DNA of 64,000 nucleotides from Cyathus striatus (Eukaryota > Basidiomycota > Agaricomycetes > Agaricales > Nidulariaceae), in assembly GCA_025738555.1 (NCBI GenBank), contig JAOVFP010000011.1, forward strand, positions 4,464,001 through 4,528,000, given 5' to 3'. The notes below the pieces were generated by a model that was not told where the DNA came from, ran no database searches, and saw nothing but the letters and a program-made list of their open reading frames with translations. The translations under genes were made by a program, and so were the position numbers. Positions within the stretch are counted from its first letter, which is position 1. The number at the start of each line of letters is the position of its first letter. Below are positions 12,601 to 25,054 of the stretch, in pieces.

Positions 12601-12786
12601 AATCCCCCACTGGCTGATACAACGATTGCAAACACGATTTTCACGAATGATTTTATCAATAGTGTTGCGAGCTCGCTGGAGGACTTTGGGCCTGAACTCT
12701 TTAGGCAGGACGCGGATATTAACTTTGAGAGGGACTTTGGGCAGTGGTTCAATCCGGACGATTCTATGGGGTTGGATATGAAATAA
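9642..12786 (+). CDS. LisH-domain, Gln/Pro/Gly/Met-rich regulator (Flo8/SomA/SSDP type), frame broken twice
   Basis: Likely transcriptional co-regulator of the LUFS/LisH class, which includes yeast Flo8, Aspergillus SomA and animal SSDP. The N-terminus carries WEGDKMFNIYIYDYCYKRGF and AKELMQEADIPP, then WWSVFWVLFTAKSSG after an intron at 9874-9924: the LisH fold and its Trp-rich extension. The rest is low-complexity Gln, Pro, Gly and Met repeats, ending SSLEDFGPELFRQDADINFE and FNPDDSMGLD. Further introns are 11477-11527, 11562-11615, 12121-12174 and possibly 10004-10150, which is also open in frame. As read, the frame is lost by one base at the C run 9840-9844 (inside the LisH extension) and again at 11870-11873. 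At the second point the nearby duplicate has one more C and keeps the frame. Sequence error or real gene decay are both possible. Confidence 0.8.
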
Positions 12787-14300
12787 CCTTCCCCTCTCTG
12801 ACTTCTTGCTGTTTTTCGTATCTAACTTAATCTCTCTCTCTCCGACCATCTGCATACTCATACTTTTTTTTTCTTGGTGTATTTCCTGCTGTTACTCTAT
12901 CCCCGCTTTTGATTACTTTACCTAGTTCGCCTACTTCCATATCCCCCCACCCCATCCCCCACCGCTTGGATACATGCTGCTTTTTACTTATTTACCCGGC
13001 CATACCTACTCTATCCCCCCTTTTTTCTTTCCAAAAAAACTGCGTTTCGTGCAGTTGTGTTGTGTGCGGCAGCAGGGTCTTCATATCTCTCTCCATATCT
13101 CTATATATATACTGCTGTGTTTCTTGTTAGATGTAGTGTTATCTCCTTTTCTCCTTTTACTTACTTTTTAGTCCCTGCCCGCCTGGTTTTCATTCTCTTC
13201 TTTTCTCCTAAGCTCGATCTTTCTTTCCGTCTATGTGATTCTCATAGCTGTTGTTTTACCTGGATTGAGCTTACCCCCTGTTTACCTTGTTTACTCAACT
13301 CTCGGTTTTTCTCTTTTTTTTACCCGTCCTTTTTCCTTATCTTGCTCTCATGTACAATTGGCCTAAATCATATATTTGGATGGATTGAAAGTATTTATGG
13401 GTTTGTTTGACTTGTGAAGTGGGATTTGAGTTGAAGGATTGATCGGAGGTTGTCTGGTTTTTTTCTGTGTTCTGTGCAGTTTATCATTCTTCGTGTCTTG
13501 TATTGATACAAGGTGACTGTTTGGACAGCGTCGATCATTGTTTCGGAAAGGGATTCGATTTGAATTTGATAGCGGATGGAGACTGCTGTGCCGACGGAAC
13601 CTGGTGATCTTAGATTTTCTCGAGGATCATCAAGGACTACTTAACATATTACATGATTTTGTATTTTGGCTTTTTGGGAAAGATGGTGGGTCTTTCTTCG
13701 ACTCGATTATTTACCTGCACTTTAGTGCAAACATTTATATAGAGTTCGGGATGATTTATTTTACTGTGTTGCTTCTTTGGTTGCTAGGCTGCCAGTGAGG
13801 GAATGAAGACATCGGATATATCAAGCACTTGTCGGCGAATTGAAGACCATTTAAATATTTCAAGCACTCCTACTTGATAGTTCTTAAAATCATAGCTTTT
13901 GAAAAATGGTAGTGAGTTATACTTATCTAATAATAGGCCAAGTACAGAAGACAGATATGCTTAAATACATAAATAAAAATTTGCGATAAAATATGTACTT
14001 CTATCTTATCGAACACATTCAGGCTCCGACACCGGTCACTCGAACGCTTGACTCTTGAGTACTGAGTCGTCATCTGTCGTCACACTCATCATCCTATTTT
14101 TGATCATGCTAAGTACTTATGTGAGTTTTCACTTGAATTTTTGAAACTTCTGCAAGTTATTGAAGAAATGTAGGAAATAAGCATGGACTTTTGCACATGC
14201 TTGATATTAAGTACGCCTGCAAAATATGAAAATTGAAGATTGAAACTTGATGCTTAAAGCTTGAAATAAGAACTTGGACTTCAATAATGATAAAAGTTGT
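12787..14300. other. Intergenic region, pyrimidine-rich 3' flank
   Basis: No gene is supported here. The first 550 bases after the LisH stop are rich in C/T and T runs and produce open frames on the plus strand that are composition artefacts. The segments near 13310-13400 and 13555-13625 recur in the downstream rearranged copy, so they belonged to the duplicated unit. From about 13800 the sequence turns AT-rich. Confidence 0.5.
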
Positions 14301-14422
14301 CACCTCAGACAATGAAAATATGTGCATTAAATTTATAGCCTCTTTTTGGAAAGTGTTAAAATTGGGCTGTACCATAGTATGTTCTCATTGTTCCATGATC
14401 TGATTCACTATTGTCTGAGGTG
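14301..14422. mobile_element. Miniature inverted-repeat element, CACCTCAGAC family (122 bases)
   Basis: The left end reads CACCTCAGACAAT and the right end is its reverse complement (ATTGTCTGAGGTG), giving 13 perfect terminal bases on an AT-rich core without coding capacity. TGT flanks both sides and may be a 3-base target duplication. The same outer ten bases terminate a second element at 52851-53245. Three-base duplications fit PIF/Harbinger-type transposition, though the family's usual target is TWA. It lies just upstream of the rearranged LisH copy. Confidence 0.65.
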
Positions 14423-14556
14423 TGTGCTCTGGAACACTCGGCGCTTCCTTTCATCGATTCATCAGATGATACTTGTTTAAAGTTAGCGATTGAAACCAAC
14501 CGCAAGCCCTTGTCACCGAGCGTCAAGCTTCCCGTCTTACATTCAAACGCTCACGC

Positions 14557-16967
14557 ATGACAAGCAACGGCAATTCAGACAGTGCCCCCATCGGCGAAGC
14601 GCAAGTTTCATTTGAACAGCCACAGCAGATGTATCCAGAGATATCACCAATGAACGGACAGAGGCAGACTGGGCAGCTGGGACAACTGGGTCCTGGGGAG
14701 ATGTCGGGGCAACCCCAACCGGGTCAACAGCTTCTTCAGCCTGGATTGCAGCATGTGAGTTATTTTTTAGTGATTTGAGCCTGGAAATTGAAGGTTTTTG
14801 CATGTAGGGGATGATGTCGCAACTTGTGAATTGGATCTTTGTACTTTTGAGATTGTTGACTAAAGGTGTTCTATAGATGACGGGACAGCAGGGTCAGCCG
14901 CCCACGATGGGTATGCTCGGCAGTCCTGGGGGGATACTAGGCCAACCTCAGCTAGGACTACAGCTGCCTCCACTTGGAATGCAGGGGATGACGACGCAAC
15001 ATGTTGGTTGGCTTTTTGTACTTTTGAGATTGTTGACTAAAGGAATTCGCTAGATGTACAATAGGTCATTGGCTGCGATGTTAGCTGGGCGGCAGAGGCA
15101 GTCCAGGTCGCCTATGGATCCGCATGGGCAGATTTCTGGTGTACCTCCCCCTGGGCAGCCTGGGGGACACGGTGGGCAACCAATGCAGCAGATGTTTCGG
15201 GGTGGTCCTCCGCCATTGGGGGGCACGCCTGTGCCTCCACCTGGTCAGAATCCCCCGCCGGGGAGTATGGCTGATACATCGATTGCGAACACGATTTTCA
15301 CGAATGATTTTATCAACAGTGTCGCGAGCTCGCTGGAGGACTTTGGGCCTGAACTATTTAGGCAGGACGCGGATATTAACTTTGAGAGGGACTTTGGGAA
15401 CTGGTTCAATCCGGACGATTCTATGGGGTTGGATATCGGAGACTCCACCCTGCCCGCCCAACAGCCACCTCCGCTTGTGGAGCTGCCCCAACATCCATTT
15501 CAACAGCTGCCTGCTCCTGGAATGCAGGCAAAGGCGCTACAGGATGTACGTTGAGTTTGATTTCTATCGATATAGAAATTGAACACATTTATTCTAGATG
15601 TACTTTAAAACGTTAGCGGTGATGGAAGGATTATCGGTAACCGAGCTGCCTGCGTCTTCCGATTCATCGTCATTCGATCTCTCCGTGCCTCGCGCTCCAA
15701 AACATTCGGGAGAGGAGTCTAATTTAAACAAGCGACTTATAGGAGGCATTATGACTACACCGAATGCAGGTATACCGACGCCTATACACAATCATAGTGG
15801 GATATGGCAAGATCTGCCTGAAAGAGTGGGCCCGTCTTCTATGATGGGTAGTCATATGGGCAGGATGGCCCCGGGTACGCAACCTCCGGGCGGGATGCAG
15901 ATGCAGGGTCCGCCTGGGATGCGGCCGCCTAGAGGAACGCAGGGCCCACCGAGTATGCCTATGATGGGTAATCATATGGGCAGAATGGTCCCGGGAAACA
16001 TGAATAATGTGGAGAATGTGAATCAAGAGATTATGGTCATTCCGCAGAATGTGTTAGCTGGGCTAAGGCAAGAGACGGGCGTAGGTCATAAGGAGATTAG
16101 TTCGCTGAGTACGACGGAGAAGGTGAGTTTTTGTGCAAATTTATTTTTGGGGAGATGTTAATGGTGTAATTAGCAACGGATTGTGCTACTTTGGCACTCA
16201 CGGAGAGGTAAGACGCATGGTGTTCTAATGTATGCATATCCAACCATCATTTGTTAGGTCCTTACAGTCGTTAGGCAGCGGTTTAATTAGGACGACGATA
16301 TGGGGTTGGATATCGACTTACACCGATAGATTTGATTCGTTGCCTCGATATTCTTCTAACTACCCTTGGTTCCCAACTGCCTGCATATTTTTGGAGTTAG
16401 TACCCCAACTCACTTTTGCAGTTAAGACTTCATCAATCTCTCTCATCTATACCAATTTGTTATTTGCTGTTAGATGCGATTTTCATGGCTGTTTTTACTC
16501 TCGAGTTTTTCCTTGCCTTTTCCTAGTCTCGCTCTCATGTATATTTTGGCCTAAATCATATATTTGGATGGATTGAAAGTATATTTATGAAGCTGCTAGA
16601 AGTTGATCGGGGACACCTGAAACTTGAAGTTTGAGCTGTCTATCACACTTTTGATTTGCGATTCGGAGTGAGCGATGGGCTCTGATGCGGATGATTGTAG
16701 GTGACTCTGAAGATGCTAGTAGCGGGGATGGCGGAACTGAACTGTTGGTCTTATTCAAGGCATCGAATATATATCAGGACCACCGAAGGAACGTAGTAGT
16801 AAACTTTGGATTTGAGAAACTAAGATTTAAATTGGAAATAGAATTGATCTCGAGTTATACCGATGTAAATGATACTAGCCATTGATCATTCCGGAGCTCA
16901 GACGTAGGAGTTGCTTTGATAGCGGACGTCTCATGCCGACGGGAATCGCCAATCTAAGATTTTCTAA
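14557..16967 (+). pseudogene. Scrambled partial duplicate of the LisH gene
   Basis: Pieces of the gene at 9642-12786 and its 3' flank recur here in altered order. Approximate matches: 14808-14878 to 12104-12175; 14883-15075 to 11998-12195; 15083-15190 to 11815-11905; 15203-15440 to 12548-12776; 15598-15735 to 12175-12325; 15945-16260 to 11292-11616; 16490-16590 to 13310-13400; 16908-16967 to 13560-13625. The intron at 12121-12174 is present at least twice, and those at 11477-11527 and 11562-11615 once, so copying was at DNA level, not through mRNA. The LisH domain is absent. Open stretches remain at 15054-15554 (ending shortly after the FNPDDSMGLD motif) and 15598-16161, but no single complete reading frame is evident. 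Expression of the fragments cannot be excluded. Confidence 0.8.
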
Positions 16968-17089
16968 CGATTAAAAAGAAGCGGACATCATTCAATTCAT
17001 TAACATTTGCTAACTTTACAACATATATTGTATCATACATACAAAAAGACATACTTTGAGACTAACTATAAATTTTTCACGGTATTTAC

Positions 17090-18947
17090 TTAGTCGTGTT
17101 GAGAAGATACGAAGGCTTGAAGATGCTTTCCTCTATGCAAAGGTACGAAATATTCCCTGAAGCTCACATTTTCAGGGCTGAAGAAGGTTAAGCGATCATT
17201 ACATTATATAATAGCACAAATATATGCTCACGAGGGACTATCGGCTTCCATGTCCAACCTCCTAAATATAGCTCCAATAATAAGATATAATTCACACCAT
17301 GCGAGGCTGAAATTCTATGTCAAAAATATATCTGTTAAAAGGGACAAGACTTACTTAATACCCAAACAGCTCCTTGGTCCTTTGGAAAACGAAACGAGGT
17401 ACTTTTCTAATCCTTGGGAATCGTCTTGTAGCCACCTTTCCGGATAGAAACGCGATGGATCAGTAAATATTCTAGGGTTTCTGTGCATGATCATGGCACC
17501 CATGGAGACGACAGTCTAATGGGCCGGAGACCTTCAGTAAAAACAATTATTTAGAAAAGCATCAGTTACTTACACCGGGAGGAATTATTGTGCCAGAAAT
17601 TTCCGCTTCATGAGGACCAACAACTCTCGGTAATGGAGTAACTACGCCATGTGCCATCCTTAATGATTCCTTTATAACAGCAGTCTACAAATAATTAATT
17701 TATGAAAAACACTGGGAAAGTTAGTAAAAAGGTCGCTTACCAGATACGGAAGCTTCTCGAGCGACTCTAGTCCCAACCACAAGTCTTTATCAGGCCATGC
17801 CTCACGCAATTCCTGGGTTAGCGTCTTATGCACATGTTCGCTCGTTAAGACGTGATATGCAGCCACCGTACAGGTATTTCCGACAGTGTCTCCAGCAGCA
17901 AAGCGCATGTATAGCCCTTCATCCAAGAGCCATTCTCGGGTAATCGGGGGAAGACGTTGATTATCTTCCTGTGGATTAAGGAAATAATGATAGATAGTTT
18001 CGTGATCGACGTTATCGAGTGATGAAGGATCTTTCATAATAGAATCAATTTGCTTTCCCATTTGACGGCGTTGCTCCAGAATTCCGACTGTGCTGGGTTT
18101 GAGAACGGATGCAAAGATTTCAGGAACTCCAAGAAGTAAATGCTTTATGAAAGGAAAATGTTTAAAAACCCAAATCATGGGAAGTGTACCGTCAATGGAG
18201 GCCAAGATATCCTTCTGAAAGTCATGAGGAGCCTGATTACTCGGCGTTTTACTAGCAAAGCAGTATGAAGTAATTATGTCGAGACTTGTGGAACGAAATG
18301 CAAGGTCTAAATCTGCAGGCCTCTTTGATGATCCCTGCATCAAAAGGCGAGAGATCAAATCATCAACCTAAATTTAAGTTCGTCAAAATCTATAATCAAG
18401 TTTAATTCTGGCACAAACCTTGGACCGGACGGTATTTTCTAAATTCAAGATAGCACGCCTAGAGAAGAATGGCCCAATTAAATTTCTTCGCTGTGTTGCT
18501 TCATGGTGATCGAACAAAGCGAAGACAGAGAGATCCGTAGCGAAAGAAGAATACATTGCAGGATGCTTTGAGAATTTTGTTCCCATCCCATATATTTCGT
18601 TGTATGCACTGGGTTCGCTGAAGTGAAGCTAATAATAGTAATAAGCAAGAAATACTAGTCTATGGTTAAAGTATTCTTACTTCGTTTGGCCCAACACGGA
18701 TAATTGTGCCATAGATATCATGAAGATATTCCAAATGTTCAGCCCATCCACCATCCAAAATTATATCGAAGTAGGCTTTGTACAGAAGTGTGATAGCAGC
18801 GGCAGGAGGACCGGGAAATCTTGATAGAGGATGGTAGAACAAACGCTTTATGGAGGAAACGCATAACAGGCAGAAAAAAAATGATGAGATAGCAAGAGCG
18901 ATGTTCAAATAAAAGCCCATGGCAATCAGATCAGTGGGGAATTTCAA
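17090..18947 (-). CDS. Cytochrome P450 monooxygenase
   Basis: Heme-thiolate monooxygenase anchored in the ER membrane; substrate unknown. Seven exons (18947-18681, 18628-18419, 18367-17741, 17684-17574, 17515-17355, 17306-17232, 17177-17090) give 512 residues, a normal P450 length. An N-terminal hydrophobic segment (GFYLNIALAISSFFFCLLCV) is followed by the Pro-rich hinge FPGPP. The I-helix oxygen-binding motif is AGDTVGNT near residue 317, the K-helix ExxR is KESLR near 375, FYPERW lies near 428-433, and the heme loop FSKGPRSCLGI has its Cys near 455. Every key motif is intact and all junctions keep frame. The sequence style resembles fungal P450s often labelled trichodiene oxygenase-like (CYP58-type), but I cannot assign a family. 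No biosynthetic core enzyme sits beside it. Confidence 0.92.
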
Positions 18948-21665
18948 GACTATTTCTGAGAAAGAGAGCCCCTTTTGTAGTCTTGCTCTCCCCTTGTGCA
19001 GCCAATGCGACTAGAAATAGCTGCCTCCATGGACGAAGATATTTTGGGTTTCTAAACAAATAAACAGAAATCCATATGGATAAGTTCCTGTGCAGCCGAG
19101 AGTACGGTTAGATATTTTTTTGTGGCCCTTCCTTCATTTCATGCACATAATTTCACCAATAACATCGAAAGATCAAGTCTGGACTCATAATCTGTTGGGA
19201 AGTCGCCGCTTACACTTCACTCGGAGGAGACACTGCCCGGTTGACTTGCACACCAAAGATTTTCCACTTTAGTCCTAGCCAGGAGAAGAATTTTGGACAG
19301 AGCAAATGCAAAAGGATCTAAGCGATCTAAGCGAGGCATGAAAACATAGATTTAAATTGTTTTCGATTATGTCCTAGCATGGTGGGCGTTTTACGCGCTT
19401 ACCACTCCCGCGGCTTTGCAGATTGACCACCGGTGATCCTATCTTTAGTTGGTGGTCAGAGGGAATCACTCCCAAACGATTCACTATGTCCTATTTACAT
19501 TTCGCCAGTGAACAGCATTGGAACGGCATCGAATAATTTATCGTGACCCAAGACTTGCTGTTTCTTTCAGGTTTCTTTATCATCTAGAGATTAAAATGAT
19601 ATTAATATATCTCAACGCGTATGAAGTCCTTTAAAGTGCTTGGTTTACTTTTCGTATCATGTAATAGTCCGATTCGGCATGAAACCGCCTACGGAGAGGT
19701 GCGATGCATACAACGGAGTTTTGGAGTTCTCTGGTCCAGTTTTTGCTAATGGAGAATCACCTTACGAGGCCTACCTATTCTGGTCTTGAAGCAGCGTTTA
19801 CCGCCGCCGACTATAAACTTTTGTGGGTGCCTAGTTTCCTGATAACTTTACGACTTGTCGTTCACGGCTTCATCTCTACCCTGTATGTTATGAAAGTCGT
19901 ACAAACCTGCCATTTCCTGCCGCGGGAAGCATTCGGAAAACATATATTTATCCATTTGGAGCTTCATGAAACTTGACAATCTGGTAACGCACCTGTACAT
20001 GCGTTAATAGGAGTGGCGCAGTAGTGTACAACTTGAAATGAAGCGCACGCGAACGTTCCTATTAGTGGTTACCATAGGGGGTGCCGGTCAGTGTCGGTCT
20101 GATATGTTATGTATTGGGAGCCTGCTAGGAAGGCTCCGAAGTTAGTGTCGATCAATGGGAAATGAAGTCACGAATCCGACATACGCATTTTGGAAATATT
20201 CTGATGTGCATTTCATGCCCTTCACTTTACTGTAGAAGTCGAGCGCTTGTGATGGGTCTCGTGGCTTTTACCGTTGAGGGACGGATAACATAACATAACA
20301 GTACAAGACACGTTACATCACAATAGTTAAAATAACACTCCTTGTTCATAGGAGGATAAATACGCACATTATTCGATGGTAATCTAGTTCCTAAGTTGTA
20401 AGATATGTTCTTATCTCTTCATCATAAGAAGCAACCCTGTTAAATGTCAAAGAAGCGGTACATCGGGGGCCTTGTAGGCCCCAGCACTTCTCCAAAGGAT
20501 GCTCGAATAGGTGGGTAAATGATCAGGCGAAGATAAAGATGATCGTAAAGAAATCCCATCTAGACTAGATTGTAAGCGCAACCGCAATATCAATGCATCT
20601 GGTAGGCGAGGATTTCGAGAGTTGCCGACATGCTTGCTTTCAACTGTTTTCAAAATTGGATAGTTTTGATGTGACGTAGTATTAGCGTGTGAACTGAATG
20701 CTACTTGGGTTAGATGGAGAAACTTCAAACATTGACAATATTACAATGAGTGTGCCGCTATGTCTTTAGCTGTTAGCACTATGATATAACGGAAAAATGC
20801 TATTATTCAAAGCATCGATGCAAATATCGACAGCCGTAGACTGCCATTCCCCGCCTCAGATAAACAGTGACTCGAAAGATATTGGTCATATCTTTAAAAA
20901 TAACCGTTGATATACCCAAGGCAGATACAATTCGGAGAGTAGAACTTGAGTAGAAATGAAGACGGTTACAGCTGGAACGCACACCGCCACGCTTCACCTC
21001 AAGGTTTAGTGAGGGTGTGGCACGTTGGTGGTTGGTGGCACACCCGTAGCTCCGCAACTTTCCATGACAGAAAAAGCGCTCAAAGATTCGTTTGGGTTCT
21101 TCTGTGTCAAGCGACTCATTTGCAGCTTTGAATTCTCGAAGGGCACTGTTAACAACGCCGCGTACGTGTCTACATGGCAACTACCATGAGCCAGATGAGC
21201 CCTAACCGAGAAAACTTGGAGAACTTGCGGAGAACAATTAAGATGGGTGTATATGATAGAGAAAACTTACTTCAATCGGATCCGTAAAACCCATCCACAT
21301 TTACATGCTCCTAGTTCTGCGGTGGCGGCCGCCCAGCTATTATTATAAGTAAGGCTGTAGTAACTTGAAGCAGAGTCGGAAGCGCAGTAACGGCGTTGGA
21401 GTCTTATTTGGTAGAGGTATGGTTGCCAAACAATTACGTAATACAATGCTGCATCCAGGGCCGGGATTTGTTGAATTCTGGAGTTTTGCTGGGCCCTTGT
21501 TACCCTCAGCGGTTCACCCTTCCACGTCCTCCTGTCCTCCTGTCCGATACTCACTCTACTCCTTTACGCTCCTTCAAGCAGTCTCTGTCCAGCAGCCAAT
21601 ACGCACGACTTTCATTACGACGCGCTGCTGCAGCACTAACAGCCTTTAATTCTCGCCCGCAACTA
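18948..21665. other. Intergenic region, 2.7 kb
   Basis: Between the P450 start and the vezatin-like start no reading frame carries recognisable motifs. Open frames of 60-125 codons occur on both strands (for example 20803-21180 and 21267-21554, minus) but show no domain, no good partner exons and no conserved context. The last few hundred bases should contain the promoter of the rightward gene, and the first few hundred that of the P450. Confidence 0.4.
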
Positions 21666-24517
21666 ATGGCCCAGCCTGTGTTTGATGAACATCCTCTAGG
21701 AGAATATTTTCGAGGTGGGCCAATTCCACGCGTAAGCTGCGACGGAATGAGGCTCACATGCGTTTACATTAGATGCTGGAGACGACCAGGATATAATGCC
21801 AGGGAGTTCAGGCATTCTGGAGCAAGAAGTTGACACTATGCGCCACCTCTACCAAGATCCTTTTCTAGACGATGAAGAGGCTGAGTGGCGGCCCCAATTT
21901 CTCATTCAACTGACAGAGGTATGCTCATATTTCTCTAGTCTTAACGTTTTTGCGTTAGCCCTGTTTCACGGAGATCAATTTCCATCACCGTTTCCCCACA
22001 TTTGCTCGGTGCCTAGTGACGCTCGATGCTGATCTACATTCTTCAGCTGCTGCACGGATTCGTAGCTCGTGTACCGTCATCAAATTCTCCGAGTCCCTTC
22101 ATCGAACGATTTAAATACGTCGTTATCTCTTCGACTCTTCTCGGCTCTTCCTTATCATCAGGACGAATACCACGGACACCCACACCTCGACTCCCAGGAA
22201 AACTTGATCACAGCAGGTCTCCTAGTTTAGAAGAACCAGAGTCTCTTTCAATTTCTATCACTCCCCCAGAACCATTCCTCGGCGGTTTGTCTGTGACCGC
22301 CGCAGTGGTCGCTGCCATATGCAGCGCTGGATACCCGCTGCTCAGCCTCTTTTTGGCAGCAGCGGCTTTTCTCATGTACCATATGAAAGTTATGACTGAT
22401 ACGCCCAAAACCGACATGACACCTGTATGTCTATTGTTATCACCCAGCTCTTTTCTTTATCTGACACCAGTCTACTCTTAGTCCTTAGAAACACTCAATG
22501 ACCTTATAGCTGCCAACAGCATTTGGGAATCCGTTGTCCAAGACGCTATTACCACTTTAGAGAATGAGGAACGCGAGTGCGTATGTAGATGTCTCCCCAC
22601 TTTCTCATCTAAATATGGGTATTTATTTTTAGCAACCTCTACGGCCCTTCTAGCCCATCAGCGGCCTCATCCTCTGTTCGCATTGCACTCCATTCCTCGC
22701 TTCAGACAACGCAGACACAATGCGACAGCGTCCGAGAAATATTTTCTGCTCTAACATGTCCCTCTGAGCTTTCTCAACTCTCAGAAATGTACGCACCACC
22801 GTCTCCTCTTCAAGCTTCCTTCTCCGCGGGTTCCCGTCCCCTTTCACTTCCGACCAGAAGACGAACTTCCTCGGCACCGACAAGCCTGAGTCCCCTCACT
22901 ACCAATAAACGGGCCACGTGGAATGGATCGTATACGACCCTTGCCCAGGCTGGTAGTCCTACGACGCAGGTTTACAAGCGGAGAGAGAAGCATCGTTCCA
23001 ATCTTTTAGCCATATTGCACGGTTCATCATCTGCCTCAAAGAGCGCTCCAGTCACACCCTCGTCTCCAGGACCTAGCCAATTAAACCAAGTTTGTGAAGA
23101 TGGTGATGCGGAAGAAGACAATGATACTACGTTCTTCTCAGGTGATACAGGTACCTTTGGTACTGCAGCCCTTGAGCTTCAGCGAAACCGGAGGAGAAGT
23201 GGCTTAGAAGCATTACTCAGTCCACCTCCTAGTTACCTCAGTTCATTTGAGCCTGAGGCCGCATCACCTCCCACACAGGGTCTCAGGATCCCACGAAGTC
23301 CTCGCACGCCTAAGACACCTCCTACATTGCCATCTTCATCAAGATTTACAGCGCTTCAGTCACCTCGTCATCCATTGTCGCTATCTTCAATACAGTATGC
23401 GCTTCAAGGTGCTCTGGCTTCAAAACGTTACGCGTGTTCGCACCTTCTCGCCTTGCGATTCACAGAACTAGAAGATGAGCTCTATTGGGAAAATGTGCGA
23501 AGCGTGATGTCCCTTCTGACCACCACGCTCGCGGATGCATCTTCCAGATTGGCTGATGCCCTCGATGACGTGGAGAACCAGAAGATTGAAGATCAGGTGC
23601 CTACTCCAGTGGGTGAATCTGGTATGCTTTTCACTGCGCTTCAGAATGAGAAGCTCGGAGACAGCGAGCGCAAGATGAAGCGGAAATCTCAGGATAGGAT
23701 TTCATTTGCTCCTATGCCGAGTCACTTATCCAGATTTGCGGCCCACGTGGCTTCTATCAACTCGGCATTGGACGACGCTCGCGAAATGTTGGAGGAATGC
23801 GTATCTGCATTGAAAGATTCACCAAGTCCATTTGCTAGTCCCATTCGCCGCGAGAACTCGAATTCACCCGGTGCTTTAGCGGAAGAGGAAGAGGAGCATG
23901 CTGCCTTGCAGGCATACGAACGTTTACGGCGTGAACTTGGTGTTGCGCTTCGCGAGTGTGAACGTGGACGCGCCAGGCTCATTGAGATTATTCATCCCCC
24001 TGAACCGGTATATGAGGAGGAAGATAGCATAGATGATGTTCCTGCTCTTGGGCATGATCAAAGTGACGACTCTGATAAACCTGAACCAGACGAGACTAAT
24101 GAGCCCACATCTCGTGCTGAGGATGCGGATCACAGTTTCACAGTTGCTTCTCTGGGCAATGGCAACGATGCGGTTGACGACGCAAACCCTTATCTACTGC
24201 TGGCTGCTTCTGCTGAACATTTTCCACCTCAAGGCATCGAGCAGGTGTTCGAGGCTGATACTGAAGCCCCTATATTCACTCGTGAACGTTCCAAGGTTTC
24301 CAGGGAAGAGAGGATTAAACTCATGAAAGCTAAAAGGGAAAGTGCTGCTCGCGGGTTGGGTGCTGGCTCAAGTGACAGCTCTCAATCGATACCTGTCCGC
24401 AGCGAAATGGAGAGGTGGGGTCCGGGCGGAGAAGTTGTTCAAGAATTGAAGGATGTCATTTGGAAGGTCGGCGAAAGAAGACGAAAAATGAAAGATGGAC
24501 AGCTTCAGAATTCATAA
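21666..24517 (+). CDS. Vezatin-like (peroxisomal myosin-binding) membrane protein
   Basis: Probable organelle membrane protein with a myosin-binding region, comparable to fungal proteins of the vezatin/Inp2 type that link peroxisomes to class V myosin. Five exons (21666-21714, 21773-21918, 22047-22424, 22482-22576, 22633-24517) give about 850 residues. A paired hydrophobic region at about residues 143-177 (GGLSVTAAVVAAICSAGYPL then LLSLFLAAAAFLMYHM) forms one or two membrane passes. It is followed by a helical region (SLETLNDLIAANSIWESVVQ), a long Ser/Pro-rich segment, a predicted helical part around QYALQGALASKRYACSHLLA, and acidic stretches. The C-terminal 100 residues are charged (SREERIKLMKAKRESAARGL). 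The family name rests on overall architecture remembered for fungal homologues and is moderately sure; the exon model is strong. A decayed copy of its 3' end occurs at 31455-31975. Confidence 0.7.
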
Positions 24518-24996
24518 CATTGTTTTATCTTACCGTTGGTATGTTCCCAGACTTTGCGTAACTTTAGCGGATCTGATACCTTTTTGCTCAGTGTTTGCTT
24601 CATTATTGCATATTATCCAAATCCCACGCTCGTTTTTGCATTCACTCTTTACACTTAACTTATATTACTTACGCTTGTAATTCCAATAATAGGTTTCACT
24701 TATACGATGTTGTCTTTGAAGATACTTTGTATTTCAGTCATCTAAACTTAATTTCCGTGGAATCGGGAATTTATAGACGCTTAGCGCTGTACACTACACC
24801 ATTTGCCTCGGCTACTTGGGTCTTCGAGATGATCAACAAGCTGAGCCTGTAGGATATACTTAGCATGTTGATGATTTTCCGTTTCAAAAGGAATAACAAA
24901 GTTGAAGAACATGCTCTGATTAAGCACGCATGCTAACGATCGGAAATTCGCTGCTCAGACAGAACATCGAGCGCGACTTGCAGTCGGCAATGTCGG

Positions 24997-25005
24997 TATA
25001 AAAAG
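24997..25005 (+). promoter_or_regulatory. TATA box of NmrA-like copy 1
   Basis: TATAAAAAG lies 58 bases before the ATG at 25055. Similar boxes precede other copies: TATAAAAG at 27549-27556 (72 bases before copy 2), GATAAAAGG near 35359 (copy 5) and TATAAAAG at 38153-38160 (copy 7). The repeated spacing suggests each copy had its own promoter. Confidence 0.6.
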
Positions 25006-25054
25006 GCTCCCACTGCGAATGCATACTGCAATCTAACTCATAAAGTCCAATAAC

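Noticed and set aside
12909..13410. Overlapping plus-strand frames after the LisH stop
   Set aside because: Phe/Leu/Ser-rich translation of C/T-rich 3' flank; no homology and no splice structure.
20803..21554. Minus-strand frames of 125 and 95 codons upstream of the vezatin-like gene
   Set aside because: No recognisable domain and no partner exons with consistent frame.
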